NCBI GenBank assembly: GCA_028693055.1
Contig: JAQUWD010000011.1
Location: 1-64,000 of the forward strand
DNA: 64,000 nt
Direction: 5' to 3'
Source of the DNA: Eubacteriales bacterium
GTDB taxonomy: Bacteria; Bacillota; Clostridia; Christensenellales; Aristaeellaceae
Part shown: positions 44,885-54,476 of the stretch, piece after piece
Layout of the letters: every line of letters begins with the position of its first letter
Position numbering within the stretch: the first letter of the stretch is position 1
Notes under the pieces: generated by a model
Databases searched by the model: none
What the model was told of the DNA's origin: nothing
What the model saw: only the letters and a program-made list of their open reading frames with translations
Translations under genes and position numbers: made by a program

Positions 44885-46624
44885 TTAGACATTGCAGGGA
44901 ATCGCGCTGCTGCTATACAGGATCTGCTGGGTTTGCTGCCCGGCAATCCCATCCATGGTTAAGCCGTGCACCTGCTGAAAGGTGAGCACTGCATTTACCG
45001 TGGCAGTGTCGTAGGAGCCGGTGATCTCACCGTCGTAATACATCAGCTCATAAAGCGCATATTGCAGCTGCTTCACCTTAGAGCCTGAATCTCCCTGCTG
45101 TAGCTTGCTATAGCTGCCATTCTGGGAGGTGCCGCCATAAAGCAGGCGCTGGGTCGTGGGCCCGGCCATCCCTGTAACCCGTAACCCCATGGAGGATTGG
45201 AAGGATTTAATGGCGGCTTCGGTACCGCTGCCAAAGGAGCCATCCAAACTGCCGCTGTAATATCCCTTAGCTAATAAAGCGCTCTGTACGGCGGTAATGT
45301 TGGCGTTGCTGCCGGAGGTAGAGGAAATGGTGGTATATCCATTACTGGAAGCAGTTGCGCCGTAATTGGTGGGGTTTGAACCGCCGCCGGAGGAGCTGCC
45401 GCCGCTGCCGGTGCCGTTTACGGCTGCATAAATGGCGTTTTGGGTAGCTTTCCCGGCGATGCCGTCTGCCGTTAGCCCGTTAGCTGCTTGGAAATTCGTT
45501 ACGGCTAGCACGGTGCCGGAGCCGTAATCGCCGTCAACGCTGCCTGTATAATATCCCAGCGTTTTCAGCTGCTGCTGCAATGCCCGCACTGCACTGCCGT
45601 TAGCCCCTTGCTTTAAAGAGCCTAAGTTGGCGACAACCGAGGCCGCCTTCTTCGCAGAGGAGGAGTAAAGCTTGGTTAAGGTGGTGGGCCCGGCTACGCC
45701 GTCGTCATAAATACTGTTCCGCTTCTGGAAGGCTTTCACGGCCGCATAGGTGGTTTCGCCATAATCTCCGTCTGCCGTACCAGTCAAGTATCCAAGGACA
45801 ATCAGTCGGTTCTGTAAGATTTTTACCTGATTGCCAGAGGAACCAATCTCCAAATATACATCCGTCCGACCATTGGTATAGCTAGAGGAGGTAGTGCTGG
45901 AAGAACTGCTGGAGGAGGTGGATGAGGAGGAATTACTGGAAGTACTGGTGTTGGTTGCGGAAGCCTTAATAGCATTTTTGCTGTAAACCGCTTCCAGCGT
46001 TTTTTTACCGGCAACGCCGTCAGCCGTTAAATTGCTTGCTGCTTGGAAGGCTTTAACCGCATTGGCGGTACCCGCGCCATAGCTGCCGTCTACAGAGCCT
46101 TTATAATAGCCAAGATCCTTTAGACGCTGCTGCAAGGTTTTAACCTCGGTTCCCGTGGAACCGGTTTTTAGAGAGGAGGAGCCGGTCGAGGTGGTGGTTG
46201 TCGTCGTCGGCTTGGGAGTAGGCGTATTCGTGGTAATCCCCGCCGTGACCGTTCCGCCGTTGCTGGGCGGAGTTGTAGCGCTGGTGGAGCCGCCGTCAGT
46301 TACGCTGGTATTTGTATTGTTACTGGGCGGATTGGTAGCCGCGTCCCCAAAATTCCACGCAGTCCAGTCTACCTGCTCATTTCCCGCCGTTTGCGCGGGC
46401 GCGGGGGTCGGCGTAGCCGTTGCATAGGGGGTATCCGTTACCACAGGAGCAAAATTCTCGTTTCCTCCGTTATTCAGACCGTTATTTTCATCTACTACAC
46501 GGTCTGGGTCCATATAGCATGCGCTTAATGCGATGCATACAAGACAAAGCAGTAGCACAAATGTCACTCGCTTCGCCAGCGCCATGGACGATTTTTTGCC
46601 TTTATTGGCATTCATCTGCTTCAT
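44885..46624 (-). CDS. Lipoprotein with five peptidoglycan-binding (PG_binding_1) repeats
   Basis: 579 aa. The lipobox is LSAC (Cys ~36) after a hydrophobic stretch, so lipid-anchored outside the membrane. A Thr/Ser/Pro-rich linker (~50-150) leads into five ~65-residue repeats of the type GSTGTEVKTLQQRLKDLGYY...DGSYGAGT...AVKAFQ...GVAGKKT. Repeats 1-2 are separated by a pure Ser/Thr spacer. No hydrolase domain is present, so it probably attaches to or crosslinks the wall; in related proteins such repeats accompany spore-cortex or wall lytic enzymes. GGAGTG precedes the ATG. Confidence 0.88.
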   Translation of the reverse strand: MKQMNANKGKKSSMALAKRVTFVLLLCLVCIALSACYMDPDRVVDENNGLNNGGNENFAPVVTDTPYATATPTPAPAQTAGNEQVDWTAWNFGDAATNPPSNNTNTSVTDGGSTSATTPPSNGGTVTAGITTNTPTPKPTTTTTTSTGSSSLKTGSTGTEVKTLQQRLKDLGYYKGSVDGSYGAGTANAVKAFQAASNLTADGVAGKKTLEAVYSKNAIKASATNTSTSSNSSSSTSSSSSSSTTSSSYTNGRTDVYLEIGSSGNQVKILQNRLIVLGYLTGTADGDYGETTYAAVKAFQKRNSIYDDGVAGPTTLTKLYSSSAKKAASVVANLGSLKQGANGSAVRALQQQLKTLGYYTGSVDGDYGSGTVLAVTNFQAANGLTADGIAGKATQNAIYAAVNGTGSGGSSSGGGSNPTNYGATASSNGYTTISSTSGSNANITAVQSALLAKGYYSGSLDGSFGSGTEAAIKSFQSSMGLRVTGMAGPTTQRLLYGGTSQNGSYSKLQQGDSGSKVKQLQYALYELMYYDGEITGSYDTATVNAVLTFQQVHGLTMDGIAGQQTQQILYSSSAIPCNV

Positions 46625-46713
46625 TCAAAACACTCCGTTTCATTTCTGGAACTGGACAAATGTTACAATCCTTTGAAGGAAAACGCGACAGCATCAAGTT
46701 TTCCACATTCCAT

Positions 46714-46742
46714 ATTGTACAGTGAAACCCTTACAAAATCAA
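46714..46742 (-). promoter_or_regulatory. Sigma-A promoter of the PG-binding lipoprotein
   Basis: On the - strand TTGATT, 17 bp, TACAAT. Confidence 0.6.
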
Positions 46743-46870
46743 GACCTAATATTCACCTCTCCATCCAATTAACGATGCGAGAAATGTTTTTCATCCTCGA
46801 ACAAGAAATAATTCTGTCATATTTATCATGATTCTAACGGATTCTGTTTGACGAAACATTGATACAAACA

Positions 46871-49800
46871 CTATTCAAGTCTTTTCATCATCATCGTTTT
46901 TAAGGATAGCGAGTAGAACCCCATTTCTCCCACCTGCAAACCTGTTACTTTTTCAAGCGCCAGTTTATAAAAGGCAATTTGATCAGCGTACAGGTCCCAT
47001 AGCTCCTTCTCGTTATTGATATGATCTGTTTTGAAATCAATCAGAATCCAGTGATTGTTTTCCAAAAAGCAGCAATCGATCACACCTTGCGCAATGGTAC
47101 GTATCGGCTCCTCGATAGCGACGTTGAAGCTCCACTCCCGGTGCACCACAGTTGCTTTCAACAGCCTTTGTCCAATTGATGAGGCGAAAAAGCTGCCGAT
47201 TGCGTCCGCATCAATTAGGGTTTCTTCCTCTTCTGTTAGCATCCCTTGCCGAGTCATACGCTCTATTTCTTCCTTTATATATGGAATACCGCTCTCTATA
47301 TTTTGGAGCCGATCCACCAAATCAATGGAGCTGATCACCTGATGAGTGACGGTTCCGCGTATCGCCGCTCTGTTCTCCAAGGGTGCGTCTAGGAAGGCAG
47401 GAGCCGTCGGAAGAGAAGAGAGGAGCTTTGGGCGTTGGGTTAATAAAGGCATTCGCTTCATGGTGATGGTTTCTATTTCCTCAGCTTCGGAGGATACGGG
47501 CTGCTTTTCCCTAATTGCCCTACACAGAGCCGTTACACCCAGCTTGAGCGGTAGATGCTGATAGGCAGGCAATGGCGATAGGGGATCGTTTGAGAATGAA
47601 TCCTCCTGGTCAGCATTTGTATTTTCCTTCCATCCATCTGTTAGAGGAAGATCGAAAATTGCCTTTTTCTGGTTATCCACTTCTACAGCAGAGGAACTTA
47701 TTGATTTTTCTTTGTCAATGTGGAAAAACACCCTCCAAACGGCATTTTTATGTGGAAAACTTGTGGGATTCGCAGGAAAACTTTTTCCGCTTTCTTTTTT
47801 CCATATCAGATTTGTGGAAACATGATTTTCTTCATTCCACTGAATCGAATCCTGAGGCGTGATACATTGTAGTAACCAATCCAATAGTGAACCCGCTGAT
47901 TGCACCCCCGTCAAGTCGTTGATTTCATTGACTTTTAAGCATGCGTTTTCTACAGTCGATTCTAAGGCTGGCTTTTTCTGTTTAGTCGAGCCAATCATCA
48001 CTAAACGATTTTTCGGCCGTGTCATCGCCACGTACAGAAGACGCGCTTTTTCTGCTCTCTCTTCGCTAGCAAGACGAAGCTGTATCCCGCTCTGCATAAG
48101 GGTTGTACGCTTCGTACGGCTGTGCTCATTTATATACATGAGCCCAATTCCAAGCTCGCTATGCATTGAAATGATTTTGGTCTGCCTTCGCTTTGCAATC
48201 GATCCACCCAACCCCATTAAATAGACTGTTGGAAATTCCAAGCCCTTCGATTTATGGATGGTCAAAATACGCACGACATCCTCCCATGGATTCACCACAG
48301 TAGGAGAAGAGCTGTCGCCGCCTACTCCCTTTTGAATACATTCCAAAAAGCCTTGTAAGCCGTCACGATGAGTTTGCACATATTCGCCCGCTTTTTGGCA
48401 AAGCATCCGTAAATTAGCCTGTCGCAGCTTCCCTCCCGGCTGAGTTCCATAATGGGCATACAGACCGCTGCGCATCAAGAAATCCCACAGATATTCCTCT
48501 GGCGGAAGATTCCGGTATAGAAACCGCTCTTCATCCAACATCTGTAGAACAGCCTTGCATCTCTTAGCCAATTCATCTGGCGGTTCCATTTTGGAAGTTT
48601 TTTGTAGTGCTTCATAAAAGCTGGCCTCTTTTTGAGGTAACTGCAAACGGATCTGAGATAGATCGCTTTCGTTCATCTGAAACAACGGGCTCCTCAGCTC
48701 TGCAATCAAAGCCAGATCATTCCGCTGATTGTCCATTAAGAGCAGATGCTGAATTGCTTGTATGGATTCTTCCCCGCCCAGAGCGTTCGCTCCCGCATCC
48801 GTATATACGGGAATCCCGGCTTTGGTTAGCACCATTTCCACCTTGTCCGCTACATTCTTGACAACCGGCGTCAAAATCGCAATATCCCGAAAATGGAGCA
48901 CACCGACAGCTTGTCCGTCCCGATCCCGTATCTCAGTGCCAACTGTAGCAAGTATATCTTGTGCAATCTCTTCAGCTTCCTGTAGAACAACCTCTGTAGG
49001 TTTTCTATCGGCAGACGAGAACACCCTCAACTCGCAAAATGGATCCTCTCGACTAGGAATCCCCGGATAAAGACGGGCATTACGGTCATAATCAATTTCT
49101 GTTACTCGTTTGTCCATCACATGAGCGAAGGTACGGTTTACAGCGTCCAACACGCCTTCTCTTGAGCGAAAATTTCGATTCAATATGATTTTTCGGTGAG
49201 TCGCATTTTCTTCTTCTGAAAAGCTTTCTTGTTTTGAGAGAAAAAGCTTCGGTTCTGCAAGACGAAATCGATAGATACTCTGCTTTACATCCCCCACATA
49301 GAAGTAGTATTGAGGATGCTCCTCATCCGATTCTCGTTTTAAACCGTTCAGAATCGCTTCTTGAATGGCGCTCACGTCTTGATACTCATCGACAAATACC
49401 GCGTCAAATCGATTGGCTTCTAATTGCTGTAGCCTCGAATCTTTTAAAACCGCCAAGGTCATGTGCTCTAAGTCGTTGAAGTCTAAAACCGCCTGCTCTA
49501 ATTTTCTGCCTTGAAAAGTATCAAAAAGGATCTTCATTGCTTTTCCTAGCCCAGCCGTTGCCGTCGATATTTGATTCATATCCTGCAATGCCGTATCCAG
49601 TCGAATGGGAAGAAGCTCCTTAAAGCTTTGAATCCGCTTTTTGTATCCGTTACGAAGCTCTTTATATGCCTCCACGAGAGCTATTTCATCTTCCGTAATC
49701 GGTTTTGTTCTGGCCAGCGTAACAAACTTGCACTCCGTTACGGCTTTTAACATGGCAGAAAAGCCGTTTCGGACTCCATCTGATAGATTGTTTAAGGTTT

Positions 49801-50533
49801 CCAAGTCACCCTCAATGGTTTTCAAAAGTGGCTGTGCAAATGCGGGTTCCTCTGCTAGTCTTTTTGTTTTTGCCCACTCTGCCAGTACGGCTTCCAGCAT
49901 GAGTACCCCTTCGGATACAAAAACCTCTGCAATTGGCTCCTGGTCAAAGGCTTCTACCATCCACTGCTTTTCGGTCTGCTCTTCAAACCATTGTAGTGGA
50001 TTAGGCCGTGAAATCAGAAAACGAAAGGTCATATCAAGCACAGCGGCGATTTGCTTCTCCGTCATTTTTTTCAGAAAGGCTCCAATAGCTGGATCGGTTT
50101 TTGCATCGGTATAGATACGGTCTAGCGTGTCCTCCATGGATTCCTGATACATTGTTTGTAAAGTACGTTCATCACCGATGGAAAACTGTGGGTCAATGTT
50201 GCAATCTTTGAAATGCTCCCGTATCACTCGCTGACAATAGGCGTGAATGGTTGATATTTGTGCGCTGCCCACAAGCTCCGCTTGTTTTAAAAGGCGATCG
50301 TCCTCTTGCGCAGCGTCCACAATTCTGTTTTCCAAACGCTCACGCAGTTCCGCCGCCGCCGCTCGTGTATAGGTGACAATCAGCATGCGGTCAATGGACA
50401 AGCCCCAATGAGAAATCATATACAATATGCGCTCTACCAATACGGCGGTTTTCCCACTGCCTGCGGCTGCGGAAACAAGTAATTCTTTATTTTTGGCATG
50501 AATGGCACTTTCTTGTTCGGGAGTAAAGCCCAT
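46871..50533 (-). CDS. addA: ATP-dependent helicase/nuclease subunit A
   Basis: 1220 aa, typical AddA length. UvrD-like motor: Walker A SAAAGSGKTAVLVER (~17-31), motif II VDEYQDVSAIQ, GDVKQSIYRFR, TIHKSKGLEFPTVYL. The C terminus carries the RecB-family nuclease motif (WILIDFKTDHI). It acts with AddB in double-strand break resection. No addB is adjacent: upstream is parS and divergent glgP. A lower-similarity insert at ~890-1000 separates the helicase and nuclease parts. GGAGGGG precedes the ATG. Confidence 0.93.
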   Translation of the reverse strand: MGFTPEQESAIHAKNKELLVSAAAGSGKTAVLVERILYMISHWGLSIDRMLIVTYTRAAAAELRERLENRIVDAAQEDDRLLKQAELVGSAQISTIHAYCQRVIREHFKDCNIDPQFSIGDERTLQTMYQESMEDTLDRIYTDAKTDPAIGAFLKKMTEKQIAAVLDMTFRFLISRPNPLQWFEEQTEKQWMVEAFDQEPIAEVFVSEGVLMLEAVLAEWAKTKRLAEEPAFAQPLLKTIEGDLETLNNLSDGVRNGFSAMLKAVTECKFVTLARTKPITEDEIALVEAYKELRNGYKKRIQSFKELLPIRLDTALQDMNQISTATAGLGKAMKILFDTFQGRKLEQAVLDFNDLEHMTLAVLKDSRLQQLEANRFDAVFVDEYQDVSAIQEAILNGLKRESDEEHPQYYFYVGDVKQSIYRFRLAEPKLFLSKQESFSEEENATHRKIILNRNFRSREGVLDAVNRTFAHVMDKRVTEIDYDRNARLYPGIPSREDPFCELRVFSSADRKPTEVVLQEAEEIAQDILATVGTEIRDRDGQAVGVLHFRDIAILTPVVKNVADKVEMVLTKAGIPVYTDAGANALGGEESIQAIQHLLLMDNQRNDLALIAELRSPLFQMNESDLSQIRLQLPQKEASFYEALQKTSKMEPPDELAKRCKAVLQMLDEERFLYRNLPPEEYLWDFLMRSGLYAHYGTQPGGKLRQANLRMLCQKAGEYVQTHRDGLQGFLECIQKGVGGDSSSPTVVNPWEDVVRILTIHKSKGLEFPTVYLMGLGGSIAKRRQTKIISMHSELGIGLMYINEHSRTKRTTLMQSGIQLRLASEERAEKARLLYVAMTRPKNRLVMIGSTKQKKPALESTVENACLKVNEINDLTGVQSAGSLLDWLLQCITPQDSIQWNEENHVSTNLIWKKESGKSFPANPTSFPHKNAVWRVFFHIDKEKSISSSAVEVDNQKKAIFDLPLTDGWKENTNADQEDSFSNDPLSPLPAYQHLPLKLGVTALCRAIREKQPVSSEAEEIETITMKRMPLLTQRPKLLSSLPTAPAFLDAPLENRAAIRGTVTHQVISSIDLVDRLQNIESGIPYIKEEIERMTRQGMLTEEEETLIDADAIGSFFASSIGQRLLKATVVHREWSFNVAIEEPIRTIAQGVIDCCFLENNHWILIDFKTDHINNEKELWDLYADQIAFYKLALEKVTGLQVGEMGFYSLSLKTMMMKRLE

Positions 50534-50602
50534 AATGATCCCCTCCGCTTTCTATCCCGTTTATTGTAGCGCAAATAGTAGCTGATCGCAACTCTTCCCA
50601 TT

Positions 50603-50618
50603 TGTTTCACATGAAACA
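50603..50618. promoter_or_regulatory. parS-like site 1 (one mismatch)
   Basis: TGTTTCACATGAAACA; the consensus TGTTNCACGTGAAACA has G where this has A at position 9. Confidence 0.7.
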
Positions 50619-50643
50619 AATGGAGTAAATCGCTTATAGTGAA

Positions 50644-50659
50644 TGTTCCACGTGAAACA
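50644..50659. promoter_or_regulatory. parS: parS site 2 (exact consensus)
   Basis: TGTTCCACGTGAAACA matches the Bacillota ParB/Spo0J binding site exactly. Confidence 0.88.
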
Positions 50660-50688
50660 TTTATGAACGACAACACACTTGGAATTCA

Positions 50689-50704
50689 TGTTTCACGTGA
50701 AACA
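50689..50704. promoter_or_regulatory. parS: parS site 3 (exact consensus)
   Basis: TGTTTCACGTGAAACA matches the consensus exactly and abuts the -35 box of glgP. Confidence 0.88.
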
Positions 50705-50733
50705 TTGATCATAATCCCAGTTTCTGTTATAAT
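50705..50733 (+). promoter_or_regulatory. Sigma-A promoter of glgP
   Basis: TTGATC, 17 bp, TATAAT, immediately after parS site 3, so ParB occupancy could affect it. Confidence 0.75.
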
Positions 50734-50778
50734 GGGAAGCGCCGTGACGGAAACGTCAGGACGCAGAGGAGGATGAAA

Positions 50779-53229
50779 ATGGCGAGTAATACAATTACAA
50801 CAGAAAGCGTTAAAGAGAGCATTATTGGTAAGCTGCAACGCTATTACGGCTTGACCGTATCGGAGGCGAGTCAACAGCAGTTATACAAAGCGGTCGCATC
50901 GACGGCACGAGATCAAATTATGTCGAAATGGATGACCTCCCGTCGGAAGCGTCATGAGCAGTACGGAAAGCGGGTTTACTACCTTTCTGTAGAGTTTTTG
51001 ATGGGGCGTTCGTTGAACTGCAACCTCATTAATCTGTGCAGTCAAGAAATCTACGAGCAAGCCTTGCGAGAGTTGAATATAAACTTAGTGGATATTCTAC
51101 CCGAGGAGCCGGAGCCGGCATTGGGAAACGGCGGCTTGGGTCGCTTGGCTGCCTGCTTTATGGATAGCTTGGCCAGTGAAAGCCTGCCTGCTATGGGCAG
51201 CACCATTCGGTATGAGTATGGTCTTTTCCGTCAAAAGATGGTGGATGGGCAGCAGGTAGAGCTGCCGGATAATTGGCTGCAAAACGGCAATGTGTGGGAA
51301 ATTGCGGCTATGGAGGATACCTGCCAAATTCAGTACGGCGGTCATGTAGAAGAGACCGAGGAAAACGGACGCAAGGTTTTCCGCACAGTAGACGCCTATA
51401 CGATTGACGCCGTTCCTTATGATATGCCCATTGTGGGGTATAATAACGAATGTGTAAACACTCTTCGCACGTGGAGCGCTCGTAGCCAGCAGAGAATTGA
51501 TCTGCAAAGCTTTGGAGAAGGCGAATACATGAAGGCCATGGAAGAAATGGAGATGGCCGAAGTGATTTCCAAGGTGCTTTACCCGGAGGATCGGCATTAT
51601 GAGGGTAAAATGCTTCGGTTGAAGCAGCACTACTTCTTTGTAAGCGCAACGCTGCAATATGCTTTAAAGAACTTTAAAAAGTACTATGGCAACAATTTTG
51701 ACCTGTTGCCGGATAAGTGCGTATTCCATATCAATGATACTCATCCCGGCTTAGCGATTCCGGAAATGATGCGTTTGCTGATTGATCAGGAGGGGCTTAC
51801 TTGGGAATTAGCAGATCGTATTACGCAGCGCTGCATGGCGTATACCAATCACACCGTCATGACCGAGGCCTTAGAATGCTGGCCGGAGGAAATGATGAAG
51901 CAGACGCTTCCTCGTATCTATATGATTCTGGAAGAGATGAACAAGCGTTTATGCGCGATGCTCTGCAAAAGCTATCCCGATCAGTGGGAGCGGATTGGCC
52001 ATATGGCGATCCTTGCTTACGGGCAGGTTCATATGGCGAATCTCTGTGTAGCCTCTTGCTTTAGCGTTAACGGCGTAAGCCAGCTTCATGGTAAGATTTT
52101 GTGCGACTCCCTCTTTCACGACTACTGGCTGCTGCAAAAGCAGAAGTTCTGCGCCATCACCAATGGCATTACCCATCGACGCTGGTTGATCGAAAGTAAT
52201 AAAGGCCTTACCAACTTGATCAAAGATGCAATTGGCGACGGCTTTGTTCAGGATGCAGAAAAGCTGGAGGAGCTGGTACCCTTTGCGGACGATGCAGCCT
52301 TCCGCGATCGCTTTGATCAAGTGAAGAAACAGAACAAGCAGCGTTTGCAAGCCTTGATCAAGGCCCGTCAAGGGATTGATATTGACACCGACTTTATCTT
52401 TGATACGCAAGCGAAGAGACTACATGAGTATAAGCGGCAAATGCTGAATGCCCTTCATATTCAGGTACTATACAATCGCATTGTGGACGATCCCAGCTTT
52501 TCGATGCCGCCTCGGCTGTTCCTCTTTGGGGCCAAGGCTGCGCCGGGTTATGGCCGTGCCAAGGTGATTATTCGTTACATTAACGCGTTAGCGAAGCTGA
52601 TTGACAAGCATCCAAGAGCAAAGCAGATGCTGAAGATCGTTTATATCGAGAATTACGATGTTTCCACTGCTGAGGTTTTGATGCCCGCAACGGAAATTAG
52701 CGAGCAGCTGTCCACCGCCGGAAAGGAAGCCAGCGGCACCGGCAACATGAAATTCATGATGAATGGCGCAATCACAATTGGCACCATGGATGGCGCAAAC
52801 GTGGAAATCTTCGATCAGGTCGGCGAGGAAAACATCTACATTTTTGGCATGTGCGCAGATGCGGTCGATAATATGTACCGTGAGCGTAATTATAATCCCA
52901 TGAGCATCTTTGAAACCAATACGGAAATTCGGAAGGCCATGTCCCAATGGTTGGACGGCACGCTATTCCCGGATCAACCCTTGGTACTTCAGGAGCTTTA
53001 TCATACGCTCTTGGTGGGCGATTACGGCGGTATGCCGGATCCGTACTTTGTGATGAAGGATTTTGGATCTTATAATTTGGCCAATCGCCGGATGATGGAC
53101 GATTATCAGAACCGAGAGAAATGGCTAAAGATGGCAATTATGAATACCGCAAAATCTGGCTATTTCAGCTCTGACCGCACCATTCGGGAGTACAACGAAA
53201 AGATTTGGCATATTCAACGTCAGCGTTAA
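50779..53229 (+). CDS. glgP: Glycogen/starch/maltodextrin phosphorylase
   Basis: 816 aa, usual length. The PLP-lysine is in GTGNMKFMMNGAITIGTMDGANVEI; other blocks are GNGGLGRLAACFMDSLA near residue 115 and TNGITHRRWL. It releases glucose-1-phosphate from alpha-1,4-glucan ends. The start is ATG 50779, 6 bp after GGAGG; ATG 50773 touches the ribosome site. Monocistronic, between its own promoter and terminator. Confidence 0.95.
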   Translation: MASNTITTESVKESIIGKLQRYYGLTVSEASQQQLYKAVASTARDQIMSKWMTSRRKRHEQYGKRVYYLSVEFLMGRSLNCNLINLCSQEIYEQALRELNINLVDILPEEPEPALGNGGLGRLAACFMDSLASESLPAMGSTIRYEYGLFRQKMVDGQQVELPDNWLQNGNVWEIAAMEDTCQIQYGGHVEETEENGRKVFRTVDAYTIDAVPYDMPIVGYNNECVNTLRTWSARSQQRIDLQSFGEGEYMKAMEEMEMAEVISKVLYPEDRHYEGKMLRLKQHYFFVSATLQYALKNFKKYYGNNFDLLPDKCVFHINDTHPGLAIPEMMRLLIDQEGLTWELADRITQRCMAYTNHTVMTEALECWPEEMMKQTLPRIYMILEEMNKRLCAMLCKSYPDQWERIGHMAILAYGQVHMANLCVASCFSVNGVSQLHGKILCDSLFHDYWLLQKQKFCAITNGITHRRWLIESNKGLTNLIKDAIGDGFVQDAEKLEELVPFADDAAFRDRFDQVKKQNKQRLQALIKARQGIDIDTDFIFDTQAKRLHEYKRQMLNALHIQVLYNRIVDDPSFSMPPRLFLFGAKAAPGYGRAKVIIRYINALAKLIDKHPRAKQMLKIVYIENYDVSTAEVLMPATEISEQLSTAGKEASGTGNMKFMMNGAITIGTMDGANVEIFDQVGEENIYIFGMCADAVDNMYRERNYNPMSIFETNTEIRKAMSQWLDGTLFPDQPLVLQELYHTLLVGDYGGMPDPYFVMKDFGSYNLANRRMMDDYQNREKWLKMAIMNTAKSGYFSSDRTIREYNEKIWHIQRQR

Positions 53230-53268
53230 TAAGCAAGGATTATTTTCATCAATGATGCCCATTGTGGA

Positions 53269-53327
53269 GCCGAATCCCAGTTTGAGCCGTTTTTATACGG
53301 CTTCTAATGGGGTTCGGCCCATTTTTT
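53269..53327 (+). terminator. Intrinsic terminator of glgP
   Basis: Long stem GCCGAATCCCA/TGGGGTTCGGC enclosing a second stem GAGCCGT/ACGGCTT, with a downstream T-run. Confidence 0.75.
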
Positions 53328-53400
53328 CTCCTATTCTTATGAAAAATAGCTTATTTCTTAAGGGAATAATACCAAGAAAATCGCTCTGGAAAGATAAAGA

Positions 53401-53430
53401 TTGACACCCCATATAGGCATATGCTATACT
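53401..53430 (+). promoter_or_regulatory. Sigma-A promoter of the MBL-fold gene pair
   Basis: TTGACA, 18 bp, TATACT. Confidence 0.75.
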
Positions 53431-53443
53431 TTGTTTGTCAGTA

Positions 53444-53479
53444 AGCCGTGGTGAAAGACCATTGGCTGAAACTTTTTTT
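53444..53479 (+). terminator. Attenuator-like hairpin in the leader of the MBL gene pair
   Basis: Stem AGCC.TGGT/ACCA.GGCT followed by GAAAC and seven T's, starting ~14 nt after the -10 box. Confidence 0.5.
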
Positions 53480-53603
53480 GCGGTTGATACCGCTTAGCTG
53501 ATGCTGCTTCATGAGCAATCATTTTATAATATATCCTGTCCATAAAAGCAGGGAGAAATGGATATATTATTATAGATTTTGACTGTGGAGGCGCATCTTT
53601 TTT

Positions 53604-54476
53604 ATGGACAAACAGGTAAAAATCATCTATTACTATAACAGCGGCTTTTCCGTTCAGGTGGGAAGCACGCTGTTACTCTTTGATTACTGGGAGGGCGAGG
53701 GGCGAAAGCTCAGCGAGTCGGTACGGATTACCCCCAGCTTTTTAAAGGCGTTTGAGCAAATTTTTATCTTTGTCAGTCACGGACATCCTGATCATCTGGA
53801 TCCAATCATTTATACTTGGGCTAAGGAGAATTTGCCCATTACCTACATCGTGTCTAATGATATGCCGATTGGCACGGTGGGAAAGCGGATGGCTCCCCTC
53901 CAAGTGAAGGAGTTAACCAGAGATATTTCGGTAAAGGCTTTTCAGAGCACCGATTTAGGGGTTGCCTTTCTGGTTCATGCCTATGGCTTGAACATCTTTC
54001 ATGCAGGAGACTTAAACCTGTGGCATTGGCGGCAGGAAAGCACGCTGCGAGAAATTGAAGCCGCCGAGGATGCATTTTATGAGGCTATGAAGCCTATGAA
54101 GGATGAAAAAATCGATGTGGCGATGTTCCCGGTGGACCCGAGACAAGGCATGATGTATGATGCGGGCGCGAACCACTTCATTATGACGCAAAAGCCGCGG
54201 GTTTTTATTCCGATGCATTGGCAGGAGCGCCCTGAAATCGCTATTGATTTTGCGCGCAGAGGTAAAACGCCTCACACGGAAATTCTAGCGATGACCAAGC
54301 CGGGCATGGTTGCGAATATGACCTTCTCGGATCAGGTGCTGGATATTCATATTATTGAACCGCCTAAGGATATGGAGGACGTTCCTATTCAGCCAATACG
54401 CAAGCTAGACCCCTACGCGAAGGAACCGGGAGAGGATCCATTTACGGATACAGATCTGCCGGTAGATATCGAATGA
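53604..54476 (+). CDS. Metallo-beta-lactamase-fold hydrolase (UlaG/RomA-like)
   Basis: 290 aa, no signal peptide. The metal motif is SHGHPDHLDP (HxHxDH form), with further ligands in FHAGDLNLWHW and PMHW. It resembles cytoplasmic MBL-fold proteins such as UlaG-type lactonases or RNase Z-related enzymes; the substrate is unknown. Its stop overlaps the start of the second MBL gene (ATGA), so the two are coupled. Confidence 0.8.
   Translation: MDKQVKIIYYYNSGFSVQVGSTLLLFDYWEGEGRKLSESVRITPSFLKAFEQIFIFVSHGHPDHLDPIIYTWAKENLPITYIVSNDMPIGTVGKRMAPLQVKELTRDISVKAFQSTDLGVAFLVHAYGLNIFHAGDLNLWHWRQESTLREIEAAEDAFYEAMKPMKDEKIDVAMFPVDPRQGMMYDAGANHFIMTQKPRVFIPMHWQERPEIAIDFARRGKTPHTEILAMTKPGMVANMTFSDQVLDIHIIEPPKDMEDVPIQPIRKLDPYAKEPGEDPFTDTDLPVDIE

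Larger units (their letters stand above)
53230..53603 (+). other. Terminator and structured leader between glgP and the MBL genes
   Basis: After the glgP terminator, a promoter at 53401 is followed by a ~165-nt untranslated leader with several hairpins: AGCCgTGGT/ACCAttGGCT (53444-53467) plus a T7 run, GCGGT-TGAT-ACCGC, and an 11-bp perfect stem ATAATATATCC/GGATATATTAT just before the gene. No family of riboswitch is recognised. Confidence 0.5.

Noticed and set aside
47700-47830. Additional TGTGGAAAA 9-mers inside addA as DnaA boxes
   Set aside because: They are in coding sequence, isolated from any trio or GC cluster; chance occurrence of an AT-rich 9-mer is likely.
53444-53603. Known riboswitch or 6S/SRP RNA
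   Set aside because: None of the conserved motifs of the common classes could be recognised; left as an unnamed structured leader.
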